Source of the DNA: Oleiphilus sp.
GTDB lineage: Bacteria > Pseudomonadota > Gammaproteobacteria > Pseudomonadales > Oleiphilaceae
DNA length: 64,000 bases
Assembly: GCA_006212045.1 (NCBI GenBank)
Contig: PZPK01000001.1
Location: 310,001-374,000, forward strand
Reading direction: 5' to 3'
The notes beneath the pieces are model-generated. The model was given only the letters and a program-made list of their open reading frames with translations. It was not told where the DNA came from and ran no database searches. The translations under genes were made by a program, and so were the position numbers. Numbering within the stretch: position 1 is the first letter of the stretch; the number at the start of each line of letters is the position of its first letter. This document shows positions 45,767 to 55,874 of the stretch, piece by piece.

Positions 45767-47022
45767 TCAGTAATCGCTTATCTCTGGCTCTCCTTTGCCT
45801 GACGGCACTGAAAGGACCGGCACTCGCGATCGAGCTATCGGACAAATCAGAATTGCACGGTTTTATCAATCAGGCATTTCTGTACAGCCCCGACAATCCC
45901 TATGCAGGTCAGGACGCCAATAACGGCTCGTTTCAGTTCAGGGAGGCCGGATTGAATGCCTTTTACGAATCCTCATCCGAGCTGCGCTTTGCCGGTCAGG
46001 TGCTCGCCAGACAACGTGAGAATTCAGACGATGGCAAGCTGCGCGTAGATTTTCTGCTCGCCGATTACCAGGTTGTGAGTCAGCGCGACAGAACCTTTGG
46101 CATTCGCGCCGGCCGGGTAAAGAATAATATCGGCCTCTACAACGCTACACGCGACGTTCCCTCGGCTCGCCCCGGCTATACGGTGCCGGAGTCCATTTAT
46201 TTCGAGACCTTTCGCGACACCCTGCTCTCATCTGATGGCATTAATCTTTATGGCTCGGCCACGACCTCAAATCACCGCTGGAACTGGGAAATTTTTGCGG
46301 GCCGAACCGACATTGTAAGTTCGCCAGTCGAGTATTACGTATTCGACCGCAGGCTTCCCGAGGGTGAGTACAATGCAGCCCAAACCTATGGGGTAAACCT
46401 GAATTACTTCCCGGCGTCCTTACCTGGCTTGCAGTTGGGTGTGAGTGTTGTGGACTTTAACTTCAAGCTGGAAAATGCCCGCTCAGAATCCGATGCCTTC
46501 GCAGAACTGATTACGATTCCGCCTTCAGAAGCGGCAGCACAACGCCATCGTTATGTTACCGGGAATGAAATCGATGGCCTGATGCGCGTTCTGTCGGCGC
46601 AATTCAGCATGAGCGACTGGATCTTCAGCCTTGAGTACCTCAACCTGATCGGTAAAACACAGTTGAGCTTCCCGGCACCGGCCCCATCCAGTACACAGAA
46701 AACAACCACCGAAGCCGTCTACGGACAGGCGGAATGGCTACCCACGGCACAGCTCTCCCTGTTTGCCCGCTACGAAGAACTGTATCTCGACAACAAGGAC
46801 CGGCGACTGTCCTCACTTGCACCCGCACAGAACCTCTACAAGGGCTTTGGGCGTGGCTGGACGGTTGGCGGTAAGTGGAATTTTCGTTATGACCTGAGTG
46901 CCACGGCACAGGCAAGCTTCAATGAGGGAACCGTCTGGCTTCCCTCGTTTGATGGCATGGAAAATACACGTATGAAGGAATATTGGAATTACTACGTCGT
47001 CTCCCTGAACTACCACTTCTAG
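45763..47022 (+). CDS. Outer-membrane beta-barrel porin
   Basis: A 419-residue protein with a signal peptide (LSLALLCLTALKGPALA) and alternating beta strands, ending in Phe (VVSLNYHF), the classic outer-membrane signature. FINQAFLYSPDNPYAGQD starts the barrel. It probably conducts small anions or nutrients; the specificity is not readable. The gene is coupled by ATGA to the binding-like protein upstream, and the c-di-GMP sensor starts 19 bases later. Confidence 0.85.
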   Translation: MISNRLSLALLCLTALKGPALAIELSDKSELHGFINQAFLYSPDNPYAGQDANNGSFQFREAGLNAFYESSSELRFAGQVLARQRENSDDGKLRVDFLLADYQVVSQRDRTFGIRAGRVKNNIGLYNATRDVPSARPGYTVPESIYFETFRDTLLSSDGINLYGSATTSNHRWNWEIFAGRTDIVSSPVEYYVFDRRLPEGEYNAAQTYGVNLNYFPASLPGLQLGVSVVDFNFKLENARSESDAFAELITIPPSEAAAQRHRYVTGNEIDGLMRVLSAQFSMSDWIFSLEYLNLIGKTQLSFPAPAPSSTQKTTTEAVYGQAEWLPTAQLSLFARYEELYLDNKDRRLSSLAPAQNLYKGFGRGWTVGGKWNFRYDLSATAQASFNEGTVWLPSFDGMENTRMKEYWNYYVVSLNYHF

Positions 47023-47041
47023 AAGCCGCGGACTGAGTCGC

Positions 47042-49912
47042 ATGTTTGTCAGCATCAAGTGGAAGGCCGTTGTTTTTCTCAGTCTGGTGATGGTGGCAAT
47101 CTTCGCTGCCTGGATCTCGGCGTATATATTGCGAGCGCTGGACGACTTCGCACTCAAGAATGACGACCTCTATGCACAGCAACAGCTGATTCTGAACCAA
47201 TTACTTGACGATAACTTTCTACGCCTGTCCCAGCTCTCTCAACTGGTGGCTGAAACACCCGGAATTCGCGCCATCAACCCCGCGGCAACAAGCTCCAGTC
47301 TGGATGCCTTTCTGCAGCGCGAATGGATCAAACTCAATATTAATACCGGGATCGATTATATCGGCATCTCTTCACTGTCAGGCGAGCGCCTCGGAGAGGC
47401 CATCAACGACAACTTTTTCCTTGATCGCAAGGCACTTCAGGACGCAATCAGGATTAACCTTCAAGCCTCGCAAAACGGCGCTCCCAACTATTTTTTCTAT
47501 TGTGATCTGGGCTGTTCCCAGTTTGTTGTGGAACCTTTTGTGACCGGTGCGGACTCGCAGGGTCTGATTATCCTGGGTCAAAACATGGCCGATGTTATTC
47601 AGCGATTCAGACAGGTGTCTGCCGCCGATATTGCTATCCTGATCGAAGAACGCGAGCAGGGAGAAAACACGCTCGATAAGGAGCGCAGGCTGGGCGAGTG
47701 GAAAAGCCGCGTCTGGGCTGCCAGTCAATTCTCAGATACCTTGGCACAACTCAAAAAACTACAGCACGAGATTTCTCTCGAAGATATTGATCAGGGCCAA
47801 CTGTACGAAGTGGGCGAGCAGAAACTGCTGTTTCACAAGCTTGACTTGCCACCACAATTAAATCGGTTTGGTACCACACCAGACATCTATGCATTCACGG
47901 ATGAATCAGCCCGGGAGCACAGCGTAAAACAGGCGATTCAATCCAGCTTGACCTCCGGACTATTTGCACTGTTTGCCGCGGTGCTTATTCTTTTGTTGTT
48001 GATGCTCGGTCCGGTCAAACGTCTGATATCCATTGTGGAAGCACTCAAACGCCTACCAAGCCAACAATATGCAGAGGCCAAACAACTGATCAGGGATCGA
48101 CAAGGCGTTTTTCCGGACGAACTCGCCACACTCGAAAAAAGTGCCCGCTTTGTCACCAACGAACTCGAAGCCCTGTATGCCGAAGTTGAAGGCAAGAACC
48201 GTTCTCTGGAAGACCAGATTGCAATTGTTTCCCGTTCTCGTGCCTTTCTGGAGCGCTTGATCGACAGCTCCCATTTGCTGTTTGCAACGGTCGACCATGA
48301 CGGCAGAATTCTGACCACCAACGCGCAGTTCGAAAAACAGTTCATCGGCTTGAGCGACAGCTTTTTCGATATTTTCAGTTCCAGCATTGATCAAATCGAG
48401 TTCAGCCACAATCTCGAGAAGCTGGTGCGGGGCGAAACAAAAATCACCCAGTTCGATGGCGAGTTCGTGGGCGAAACCGGCAAAGCCTTTTTTCTGGACT
48501 GGACCTGCTCTGCGGTTGAAGACGAAGCGGGAAATGATGTGATCCTCGCCATTGGTGTCGATCTGACAGAACGTCGCCGGGACCAGGAAGCGCTCGAATG
48601 GCTGGCCAACCATGACCCCTTAACCGGCATCGGTAATCGCAGGGCCTTTCAGCAAGACCTGGCAAACCTGCTGCATAGCGACAATGAAGCGGCCATCATA
48701 TTTATTGACGTCAATCGCTTCAAACAGATCAATGATTTATACGGCCATAACACTGGCGACCTGGTACTGGTACAGATTTCCAACTCACTCAAGGCCGGGG
48801 TCAGAGCGAGTGACAGCATCTGTCGTCTTGCAGGTGACGAATTCACGGTCGTCATGCCCTCCATTGACCCCGACCACCTCGAGACCTTGATGGCGAAGCT
48901 GGCCGACTCTCTCAGCGATTCAGTCGAGATTCCTGCCCGTAATCACTCCATCGAATACAGTGTCAGCCTGGGTGCAGCCATGTACCCTGCCCACGGAAAA
49001 ACAGAACAGGAACTGATCTCCCATTCAGATATGGCCATGTATCAGGCCAAGAAAAACGCCGCCAGCCACTGGCAAATTTTCGATCCGAACAACAACGAAC
49101 TGGCCATGCTGCGCAAGGATCACGATCTGACCGCCATGATCAAACAGGCCCTGTCCACGGATGACCGTTTTGTACTGCGTTTTCAACCCATTCTCAATAT
49201 GTCTGACAATGCCGTCAGCCACTATGAAGTATTGCTGCGGATGAAGGATGACAAGGGGCATCTGGTGTCGCCCGGCGACTTTATCCCCGCAGCAGAACGC
49301 ATGGGGCTGATTCATCAGGTTGACGAATGGGTACTCGAGCATGCCATCAAAAAACTCGTAGCGTCCAATCTATCGGGGTGCAAGGTCAGTTTTGCCGTCA
49401 ATGTTTCTGCCCCTACCCTGCAATCAGTCACCTTTCCGGAAACCCTGGCCCGATTAATAGAGCAATACCAGTGTGACCCCGGCTGCCTTGTCGTCGAACT
49501 CACAGAGACCGCCTATATCGAAAATTTCCAAATGGTGTTGTCGAGCCTCAACCAGATCCACCGAATGGGTATTCTGGTGGCATTGGACGACTTCGGCGTG
49601 GGCTTCTCGTCTTTCAGCTACCTGAAAAAGCTACCCTTGAGCTATGTCAAACTGGATGGATCCTATATTCGCGATCTCGACAAAAATCTCGATAACCAGG
49701 TCTTTGTGGAAAGTCTGACCAATATGGTGAATGCCTTTGGCATGCGCACTATTGCCGAATTTGTCGAAGACGAAGCCACCCTGAATAAGCTGGCCGACTT
49801 GAAAGTGGATTTTGCCCAGGGCTACTTTATCGGCCGCCCGGAAGAAGAACCCAACTTTATACCCTTGACCGGCAGTATGGCAGAGCGTGCCGCTGTTAGA
49901 ACGCGGTTGTAG
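47042..49912 (+). CDS. Membrane sensor with PAS, GGDEF and EAL-type domains
   Basis: A 956-residue inner-membrane protein. An N-terminal helix and a second one (around 300-325) flank a large periplasmic sensor domain. A PAS-like domain (about 400-515) precedes GGDEF (LAGDEFTVV near residue 597) and the EAL domain. The latter starts YEVLLRM near residue 728 (E present, A replaced by V), with LTETAYIEN, DDFGVGFSSFSYL and KLDGSYI kept. Cyclase and phosphodiesterase activity are both possible. It is the last gene of the binding-protein/porin/sensor set. Confidence 0.9.
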   Translation: MFVSIKWKAVVFLSLVMVAIFAAWISAYILRALDDFALKNDDLYAQQQLILNQLLDDNFLRLSQLSQLVAETPGIRAINPAATSSSLDAFLQREWIKLNINTGIDYIGISSLSGERLGEAINDNFFLDRKALQDAIRINLQASQNGAPNYFFYCDLGCSQFVVEPFVTGADSQGLIILGQNMADVIQRFRQVSAADIAILIEEREQGENTLDKERRLGEWKSRVWAASQFSDTLAQLKKLQHEISLEDIDQGQLYEVGEQKLLFHKLDLPPQLNRFGTTPDIYAFTDESAREHSVKQAIQSSLTSGLFALFAAVLILLLLMLGPVKRLISIVEALKRLPSQQYAEAKQLIRDRQGVFPDELATLEKSARFVTNELEALYAEVEGKNRSLEDQIAIVSRSRAFLERLIDSSHLLFATVDHDGRILTTNAQFEKQFIGLSDSFFDIFSSSIDQIEFSHNLEKLVRGETKITQFDGEFVGETGKAFFLDWTCSAVEDEAGNDVILAIGVDLTERRRDQEALEWLANHDPLTGIGNRRAFQQDLANLLHSDNEAAIIFIDVNRFKQINDLYGHNTGDLVLVQISNSLKAGVRASDSICRLAGDEFTVVMPSIDPDHLETLMAKLADSLSDSVEIPARNHSIEYSVSLGAAMYPAHGKTEQELISHSDMAMYQAKKNAASHWQIFDPNNNELAMLRKDHDLTAMIKQALSTDDRFVLRFQPILNMSDNAVSHYEVLLRMKDDKGHLVSPGDFIPAAERMGLIHQVDEWVLEHAIKKLVASNLSGCKVSFAVNVSAPTLQSVTFPETLARLIEQYQCDPGCLVVELTETAYIENFQMVLSSLNQIHRMGILVALDDFGVGFSSFSYLKKLPLSYVKLDGSYIRDLDKNLDNQVFVESLTNMVNAFGMRTIAEFVEDEATLNKLADLKVDFAQGYFIGRPEEEPNFIPLTGSMAERAAVRTRL

Positions 49913-50049
49913 CCATGAGGTGAACAAGATTCGAATTAATAACGAACATAAACAATACTTAAAAGTTGAATGATCCATTGCCTGCATACCTTTACCCCTC
50001 GTTCAGGCCAAGGATGAATTCCCAGGTGAATACACACTCAGGAAACGAT

Positions 50050-51933
50050 ATGCAAATCAGGTTGCACGGCTTGTCGTGCACAATAAAGATGATGCGATTA
50101 GTACTCTGGCTATCGCTGATCTTCCCGGTCCTGACAGCCAGCGCACAGGAGGCTGTTATTATTGATGGAACACAAGATAGCCATGCGCTGGGCAATCACA
50201 TGAGTTACCTCGAAGACCCGGACAAAGCCCTTTCTCTGGAGCAGGTTCAAAAACGCCTCGACGATTTTCAAACCCGCTCCGAACCTGTGCTCAACTTCGG
50301 CTATACCAGGGCCGGATACTGGATACGCTTTCAACTGCATAATTCGCTTTGACAACCGGTGACGCGCTATCTGGAATTTCGCTCACGTTTTGCGGACCAT
50401 CTGATTCTCTACACTCCTGACGAGCAGAATACATATCAGACTGTCCACTCCGGCCGAATGGTTGCGCATCAGGACCGCCCCCACCCCGCCCGAGAGTTTG
50501 TTTTCCCTGTCACCTTGCCTGCCAAAACCAGCTATACCTACTACCTGTATGCAGATAGTGCCGATACTCTAACCATTCCGCTGTACCTGCATACCGCCAA
50601 TGGCTTGGCTGAAACCGAGTTGAGCGCGCGGATATGGATGGCCTTTTACCATGGACTGATCATTGCCATGATGGTGTTCAGCCTGTTTCTGTTTTATACC
50701 CTGCGTGACCGGGTTTACCTGTTTTATATCGGTGCAATCGTCACGCACCAGGGAATATTTTTCACCCTGTTTGACGGACTCGGATACAGTTTTTTGGGGC
50801 TTGAACATCCGTGGTGGTCTCGCGAGGCCATATCCGTTTCCCTCTGTCTCGCCATGTGGATGATCGCGCAATTTGCCCGAGTGTTGCTCAATAGCGAAAC
50901 AGAACAGCCACATATCAATCGCTTGGTGGTATGGCTGCAACATGCAGCTTGCGTCACCGGAATACTCAGCCTGTTTATTGATTATGACGTTTCAATTCGG
51001 CTGGCAAATCCTGTGGCCTCAATGACGGCTGTTTTACTGTCATTTCTGGGTCTCAATGCTTACCGCATTGGCCACCCGTCAGCGCGATATTTCCTGCTGT
51101 CGTGGTCGACCCTCATCATTGGTGGCCTGGCCTATAGCTTAAAGTCCTGGGGCTTTCTACCCAGCAATCTGTTCACCGAATACGGCTGGCAAGCCGGTTC
51201 TGCGATCGAAGCGATCTTACTGTCCATGGCCATCGCAGAGCGCATTAACAAAGAGACCCGCAAACGTGCACGAATGCAGCACCGTGTGCAAGCCACGCAA
51301 GCCGAAGCACTGGCCATTCAGCGCAAAGCCAATGAAACGCTTGAACGCAATGTGCGCGAGCGCACCGAAGCACTAGAACGCGCCAATCGTCAACTGCAAA
51401 CGCTGAGTGAAACAGATGAGTTAACCGGATTGAACAATCGGCGCTCGCTGGAACGGCAACTGCAACAAGCGATGGAGCATGGCGTCAAGAACGGTAGTCT
51501 GGTTGCAATACTTCTGCTCGATCTGGATCATTTCAAGCAAGTGAACGACACCTATGGGCACTTGGTTGGTGACGAATGCCTGCGCGCCTTTGCCGAGCGC
51601 TTGAGGATCAACTCCCGCTGGCCGGCCGATATCGTCGCCCGCTATGGCGGAGAAGAGTTTTGTATACTGCTGTACCGCCCTACCGCGGGCATGGCGATGG
51701 AAGCGGCTGAACGGATTCGCAAAAACCTGGATCAGGACCCACTCGAAACGCGCGAAGGCCCCTTGAGGGTGACCGTCAGCATTGGTGTTTGTGCCGCTAT
51801 TCCAACCACGGAAGATCAGAGCGAAGCGTTCCTGTCTGCCGCCGATAAAGCGCTATATGCGTCCAAACAGTCCGGCCGAAACCGGGTCACATTCTCAGAT
51901 GCTCTCGACCCGGATGACTCTGTACCGAGCTGA
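50050..51933 (+). pseudogene. 7TMR-DISM diguanylate cyclase gene with an in-frame TGA
   Basis: A 627-residue frame. Signal peptide (LVLWLSLIFPVLTASA), DISMED2 beta domain, seven helices (about 195-400), coiled coil and GGDEF (ARYGGEEFCIL intact). Codon 101 (50350-50352) is TGA in the middle of the beta domain; the same frame continues without shift (HNSL, stop, QPVTRYLEFRSRF). A stop that leaves the rest perfect suggests a recent nonsense change, read-through, or a base-call error. GTG at 50359 could restart but would lack the signal peptide. A ribosome site AGGAAA precedes ATG 50050. Confidence 0.8.
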
Positions 51934-52046
51934 TTCGTTCAAGCCGCGCCAGGCGCATCAAACACGCGATGATGCACAGCTGGTAGATAAACGATCTTTC
52001 ATACAGAACGCTTTCCATCCCCGGGGATTCTTCGTAGAATCCACGC

Positions 52047-52445
52047 ATGAATCTTTCATCTCTGGCACATTATGCACTGGCCGTCGCGGTATTGTTCGCG
52101 TCCAGTCTGGCTGCGTTTCACAGCAGTAAGCATGCTGCCCCGACAACGGTCGAGCCGCCTTCTTTTTCTTCCCTGGATTATCATCACGGGCATGCGCACG
52201 ACCATCACCATGCGGATGTTCATCAGACTGAAACCCTGCATGGCACGGAGCACAACACCCATCTAAGCGACCTGTGCGCGCAATGCCAGGTTTTGAGCCA
52301 TTTCCATTCCGTAATGCCCGACAAGGCAGCCATCAGGCCTCTCATGCTGCCTTCGGCCAACTTCCTTTCGACCAGCCGGTTTTACCGGACACATCCCAGT
52401 CTTAACTACCAGTCTCGCGCCCCTCCTGTATTGAGCCACGTTTAG
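52047..52445 (+). CDS. His-rich DUF2946-like exported protein
   Basis: A 132-residue protein with an N-terminal signal (LAVAVLFASSLAA), a His-rich stretch (YHHGHAHDHHHADVHQ) and a CAQCQ motif as in DUF2946/CopL-like proteins. It likely binds metal in the periplasm. It lies 63 bases before the ZrgA-like gene, in the same direction, and probably belongs to that metal operon. No Zur box is recognised upstream. Confidence 0.65.
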   Translation: MNLSSLAHYALAVAVLFASSLAAFHSSKHAAPTTVEPPSFSSLDYHHGHAHDHHHADVHQTETLHGTEHNTHLSDLCAQCQVLSHFHSVMPDKAAIRPLMLPSANFLSTSRFYRTHPSLNYQSRAPPVLSHV

Positions 52446-52507
52446 ACAATACAACATCGATCTTCCCCTTCGGGAACAGACCACCAATTTTGCGTAGAGA
52501 TGACACT

Positions 52508-53173
52508 ATGAGAAACAACGCCATTGCCGCCCTGCTGCTGAGCGGGCTCGGCACAAGCTTAAGCTTTCACTCCCCTGCCTTTGAACGCGTGCATGAGGCA
52601 CATCAGCATGGTCATGCCCGGCTGATGCTGGTTCAGGAAAACGATGAAATACAGCTGGCGCTGGAATCTCCGGCCATGAATATCGTCGGATTTGAACATG
52701 CACCACATTCAGAGGAAGATCAGGAACTGGTCGAGAAGGCCACCCAAAAACTGCAGAACGGCCAAAGCCTTTTTCGCTTTGACCCGCAGGCCAAGTGCGC
52801 GCTGGAGCACGTACGCATCAGTTCCGAACTGATCGGAAAAGCCAACGCCGGGCATCACGATAGCGAACATGGTGAAGATGATCATCATGAACATAAGCAC
52901 GATAAGCACGACAAACACGATGAGCACCATGACGAAAAAGAACAGGCTCATCACGATGACACTCACGAAAAAGAGAATGGCCACAGTGAATTTCACGCCA
53001 GCTATCATTTTGAGTGCGAAAACATCGGGCAACTGGCAGAGATTGAGGTCGCACTGTTCGAACGCTTTCCCGGTATGGAGGCAGTAGAAGCCCACATCGT
53101 GAACGACCATGGGCAGCAAGTGATCGAACTGACGGCCGCCAACCCGCGAATCCGGTTCCAAAATGCCAAATAG
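52508..53173 (+). CDS. zrgA: ZrgA-type zinc uptake protein (DUF2796)
   Basis: A 221-residue periplasmic protein with a signal peptide, the DUF2796 start (HEAHQHGHARLML), a central His-Asp-Glu-Lys spacer (about 120-165, many KHDKHDEHH units) and a folded C-terminal part (ASYHFECENIGQLAEIEV). Family members bind zinc for an ABC-type uptake system. It overlaps the ATPase gene by 11 bases. The ATG at 52508 is chosen over a TTG at 52490. Confidence 0.88.
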   Translation: MRNNAIAALLLSGLGTSLSFHSPAFERVHEAHQHGHARLMLVQENDEIQLALESPAMNIVGFEHAPHSEEDQELVEKATQKLQNGQSLFRFDPQAKCALEHVRISSELIGKANAGHHDSEHGEDDHHEHKHDKHDKHDEHHDEKEQAHHDDTHEKENGHSEFHASYHFECENIGQLAEIEVALFERFPGMEAVEAHIVNDHGQQVIELTAANPRIRFQNAK

Positions 53174-53915
53174 TGACGCACTACTGGAAATAGAAGGCCT
53201 GCGTTTTCGCTGGCCTTCAACCAGACAGGATGTTCTGGATATTCCCGCCCTCTCTATTGACCGGGGAGAGCGGGTCTTTATCAAGGGCCAAAGCGGTTCC
53301 GGCAAGACCAGCCTGCTGGGTCTTATCGGCGGTATCAATCAGCCACAAAGTGGGCGTATTTCGATCCTCGGCAACACCATCACGCAGTTCAGCCAAAGCC
53401 AAAAGGACCAGTTTCGGGCAGACCATATTGGCTATATTTTTCAGTTATTTAACCTGATTCCGTATTTGTCTGTCATCGAAAACATCACCCTCGCCTGCCG
53501 CTTTTCGCGGCTCAGGGCAGAGCGCGCCCTGCAAAAATCAGACAGTCTGGATCAGGAAGCACTGCGACTGCTGCAACACCTGCAAATGGATAATCCGGAT
53601 CTGCTTGCCAAACCAGTGAGGGAGCTGAGCGTGGGCCAACAGCAACGCGTTGCGACCGCCCGGGCATTAATGGGCGCACCAGAGTTGATCATTGCAGACG
53701 AACCAACCTCGGCACTCGACACCGACACCCGTGAACACTTTCTCCAATTGCTGCTGCGAGAGTGTCGAAACAGCAATTCCGGCGTCCTGTTTGTGAGTCA
53801 TGACAGCGGTCTTGAGAACGCCTTTGACCGCAGCATTCACCTGAATGCCTTGAACCATGCGGCCAGCTCAAACGCACTTGCGGATGACGCTGCAGCGGGA
53901 GATTCGCCATGCTGA
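53163..53915 (+). CDS. ABC transporter ATPase of the ZrgA operon
   Basis: A 250-residue MacB/LolD-type ATPase: Walker A GQSGSGKTSL, signature LSVGQQQRVATARAL, Walker B LIIADEPTSALD and the H-loop FVSHD. Adjacent genes make it a partner of the FtsX-type permease, overlapping its start by seven bases. The likely cargo is zinc via ZrgA, by analogy with the known ZrgABCDE system of Vibrio; not shown here. Confidence 0.92.
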   Translation: MPNSDALLEIEGLRFRWPSTRQDVLDIPALSIDRGERVFIKGQSGSGKTSLLGLIGGINQPQSGRISILGNTITQFSQSQKDQFRADHIGYIFQLFNLIPYLSVIENITLACRFSRLRAERALQKSDSLDQEALRLLQHLQMDNPDLLAKPVRELSVGQQQRVATARALMGAPELIIADEPTSALDTDTREHFLQLLLRECRNSNSGVLFVSHDSGLENAFDRSIHLNALNHAASSNALADDAAAGDSPC

Positions 53916-55177
53916 GTCTGTCATTGCTCACACGCCTGACGCTGAAAAGCATACTGAACCGGAAGTTCACTGCTGGCCTGACCATCGTCAGTATCGCAGT
54001 CAGCGTATTCCTGCTAATCAGCGTCGAAACCATTCGCAGTGAGGCCAAAAGCAGTTTTACCAATACAGTCTCCGGAACAGATCTTTTGGTAGGTGCGCGC
54101 AGTGGCTCGGTGCAGTTATTGCTGTACTCGGTGTTTCGTATCGGCAACGCCACCAACAACATTGATTGGCGCAGTTATGAAGAGATCAGCTCGCACCCTG
54201 ATGTAGCCTGGGCCATTCCGATCTCTCTGGGGGATTCGCACAAAGGCTTTCGGGTGATGGGCACCCATGCGGACTATTTCAAACACTTTCGCTATGCCAA
54301 CGAACAAGCACTGCAATTTCAATCCGGGAAGGCCTTTAACGGTGTCTACGACGCAGTGCTCGGAGCCGATATCGCCGAACAGCTCGGTTATCAGATGGGT
54401 GAACAAATCACGCTCGCACATGGCGTCAGGGATACGCACTTTGCGCGGCATGACGACAAACCCTTCGTCGTGACGGGTATTCTGGGGCGCACGGGCACAC
54501 CGGTAGACCGCACCATTCATGTCAGTCTGGAAGGGATTGAAGCCCTGCATATTGACTGGCAAACCGGCACGCGCTCGCGGGAAAAAATTGATGCCGAACA
54601 AGCGCTGAAACATGACCTGCAACCCAAACAAATCACAGCATTCATGTTGGGGCTCAAGTCCAAAATGGCGGTTTTTAAACTGCAACGCGCCATCAATAAC
54701 TACCGAAAGGAGCCGCTGCTGGCGATATTGCCGGGCATCGCTCTGGGAGAACTTTGGCAACTGATCGGCATTGCCGAAAAAGCCTTATTGGCGGTTGCCA
54801 TCTTTGTACTGTTCAACAGTTTTGTCGGGCTACTGACGGTCGTGTTGACGAGTCTCAATGAACGGCGCCGGGAAATCGCTATCCTGCGATCTTTGGGGTG
54901 TAAGCCGAGACAGGTCTTTGTGTTATTGACGCTGGAGTCTTGCCTGTTCGCCGTGATCGGAACGCTTGCCGGTCTCCTGCTCTACTATGCCGCGATTCTG
55001 ATCGCTCAACCACTCCTTCAGTCTACGATGGGATTGCATATCCCTCTGGCCTGGCTGGGTGATCGCCAACTGTACTTTTTACTCGCCGTGCTGAGTGTGA
55101 GTCTGCTCATCGGCAGTATTCCGGGCTATCGCGCATACAAATATTCACTCGCGGATGGCATGTCCATCAAGCTATAA
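53909..55177 (+). CDS. FtsX/MacB-like permease of the ZrgA operon
   Basis: A 422-residue permease. One helix near the N terminus (KFTAGLTIVSIAVSVFLLIS), a large periplasmic domain, and three helices near the C terminus (LAVAIFVLFNSFVGLLTVVL; FAVIGTLAGLLLYYAAILIA; LYFLLAVLSVSLLIG) form the MacB fold. ERRREIAILRSLGCKP is the classical FtsX loop. Overlaps the ATPase gene by seven bases. It works with the ATPase and probably with ZrgA. Confidence 0.92.
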   Translation: MLSLSLLTRLTLKSILNRKFTAGLTIVSIAVSVFLLISVETIRSEAKSSFTNTVSGTDLLVGARSGSVQLLLYSVFRIGNATNNIDWRSYEEISSHPDVAWAIPISLGDSHKGFRVMGTHADYFKHFRYANEQALQFQSGKAFNGVYDAVLGADIAEQLGYQMGEQITLAHGVRDTHFARHDDKPFVVTGILGRTGTPVDRTIHVSLEGIEALHIDWQTGTRSREKIDAEQALKHDLQPKQITAFMLGLKSKMAVFKLQRAINNYRKEPLLAILPGIALGELWQLIGIAEKALLAVAIFVLFNSFVGLLTVVLTSLNERRREIAILRSLGCKPRQVFVLLTLESCLFAVIGTLAGLLLYYAAILIAQPLLQSTMGLHIPLAWLGDRQLYFLLAVLSVSLLIGSIPGYRAYKYSLADGMSIKL

Positions 55178-55188
55178 AGGGTAAGCAC

Positions 55189-55659
55189 ATGAAACGTTTG
55201 GCTCTGATTCTACTCACCGCCTGCCTTGCGGCACCGGCCTGGTCCGACAACTATCAGGAAGTAACCTGGGATGACCTGATGCCTGAGGGCTGGATGCCAC
55301 CGGAAATGTCCGAGGAACACGACCCCTTCAGCAATCCGCAACCAAGTGAACCGGCTCCGGTTGTGCCAGCGCTGAATGCCAAAAAAATCAGAATCCCCGG
55401 CTATGTCATCCCCCTCAAATTTGATCAGGATGCAGTGACAGAATTCTTACTGGTGCCCTTTGTCGGCGCGTGTATTCACGTCCCGCCTCCACCCGAGAAT
55501 CAGATGGTCTATGTGAAACTGAAGCAGCCTCTGGTGTCGGAAGAACTCTGGGCCCCCGTCTGGGTCAGCGGGACCATGAGGACAGAAGCCTCCCTGACGC
55601 AATATGCGACCGCGGGCTACCGGATAAATGACGCCATCACCGAGCCCTACGAGTATTGA
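55189..55659 (+). CDS. DUF3299 periplasmic protein of the ZrgA operon
   Basis: A 156-residue exported protein with a signal peptide (LALILLTACLAAPAWS) and the DUF3299 domain: VTWDDLMPEGW, RIPGYVIPLKFD, LVPFVGACIHVPPPPENQ. The Cys-Ile-His-Val-Pro-Pro set may bind metal. It follows the permease by 11 bases. DUF3299 proteins are part of Zrg-type zinc uptake loci. Confidence 0.9.
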   Translation: MKRLALILLTACLAAPAWSDNYQEVTWDDLMPEGWMPPEMSEEHDPFSNPQPSEPAPVVPALNAKKIRIPGYVIPLKFDQDAVTEFLLVPFVGACIHVPPPPENQMVYVKLKQPLVSEELWAPVWVSGTMRTEASLTQYATAGYRINDAITEPYEY

Positions 55660-55758
55660 CTCTCAGGCAAGTCGGCGGCTTGCCATGGAGGGCTGCGTCA
55701 GGAAGATCCCGTCTTGAGCTAAACAAAGTGCAGAAAGCCGGCTTCGGTATCATCACCG

Positions 55759-55785
55759 TTATATATAGTGGAACATATATATATT
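55759..55785. other. AT-rich inverted repeat before the MFS gene
   Basis: TATATATA (55760-55767) is mirrored by TATATATA after an eight-base GTGGAACA spacer. The stretch lies about 90 bases before the MFS start and may be a promoter element or operator. The rest of 55660-55874 holds no gene. Confidence 0.4.
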
Positions 55786-55874
55786 AAATACAGCAATGAT
55801 GGCTCAAATATTAAGCAACAGATAAGATGGCGGTCGAAATAAAAACAACAATCCTGCCAAGTGAAGGGAAACTC

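Noticed and set aside
52709-53338. 209-codon antisense frame over zrgA
   Set aside because: Its long hydrophobic stretch (MVLIVFVVLIVLMFMM) comes from the antisense of His/Asp/Lys repeats.
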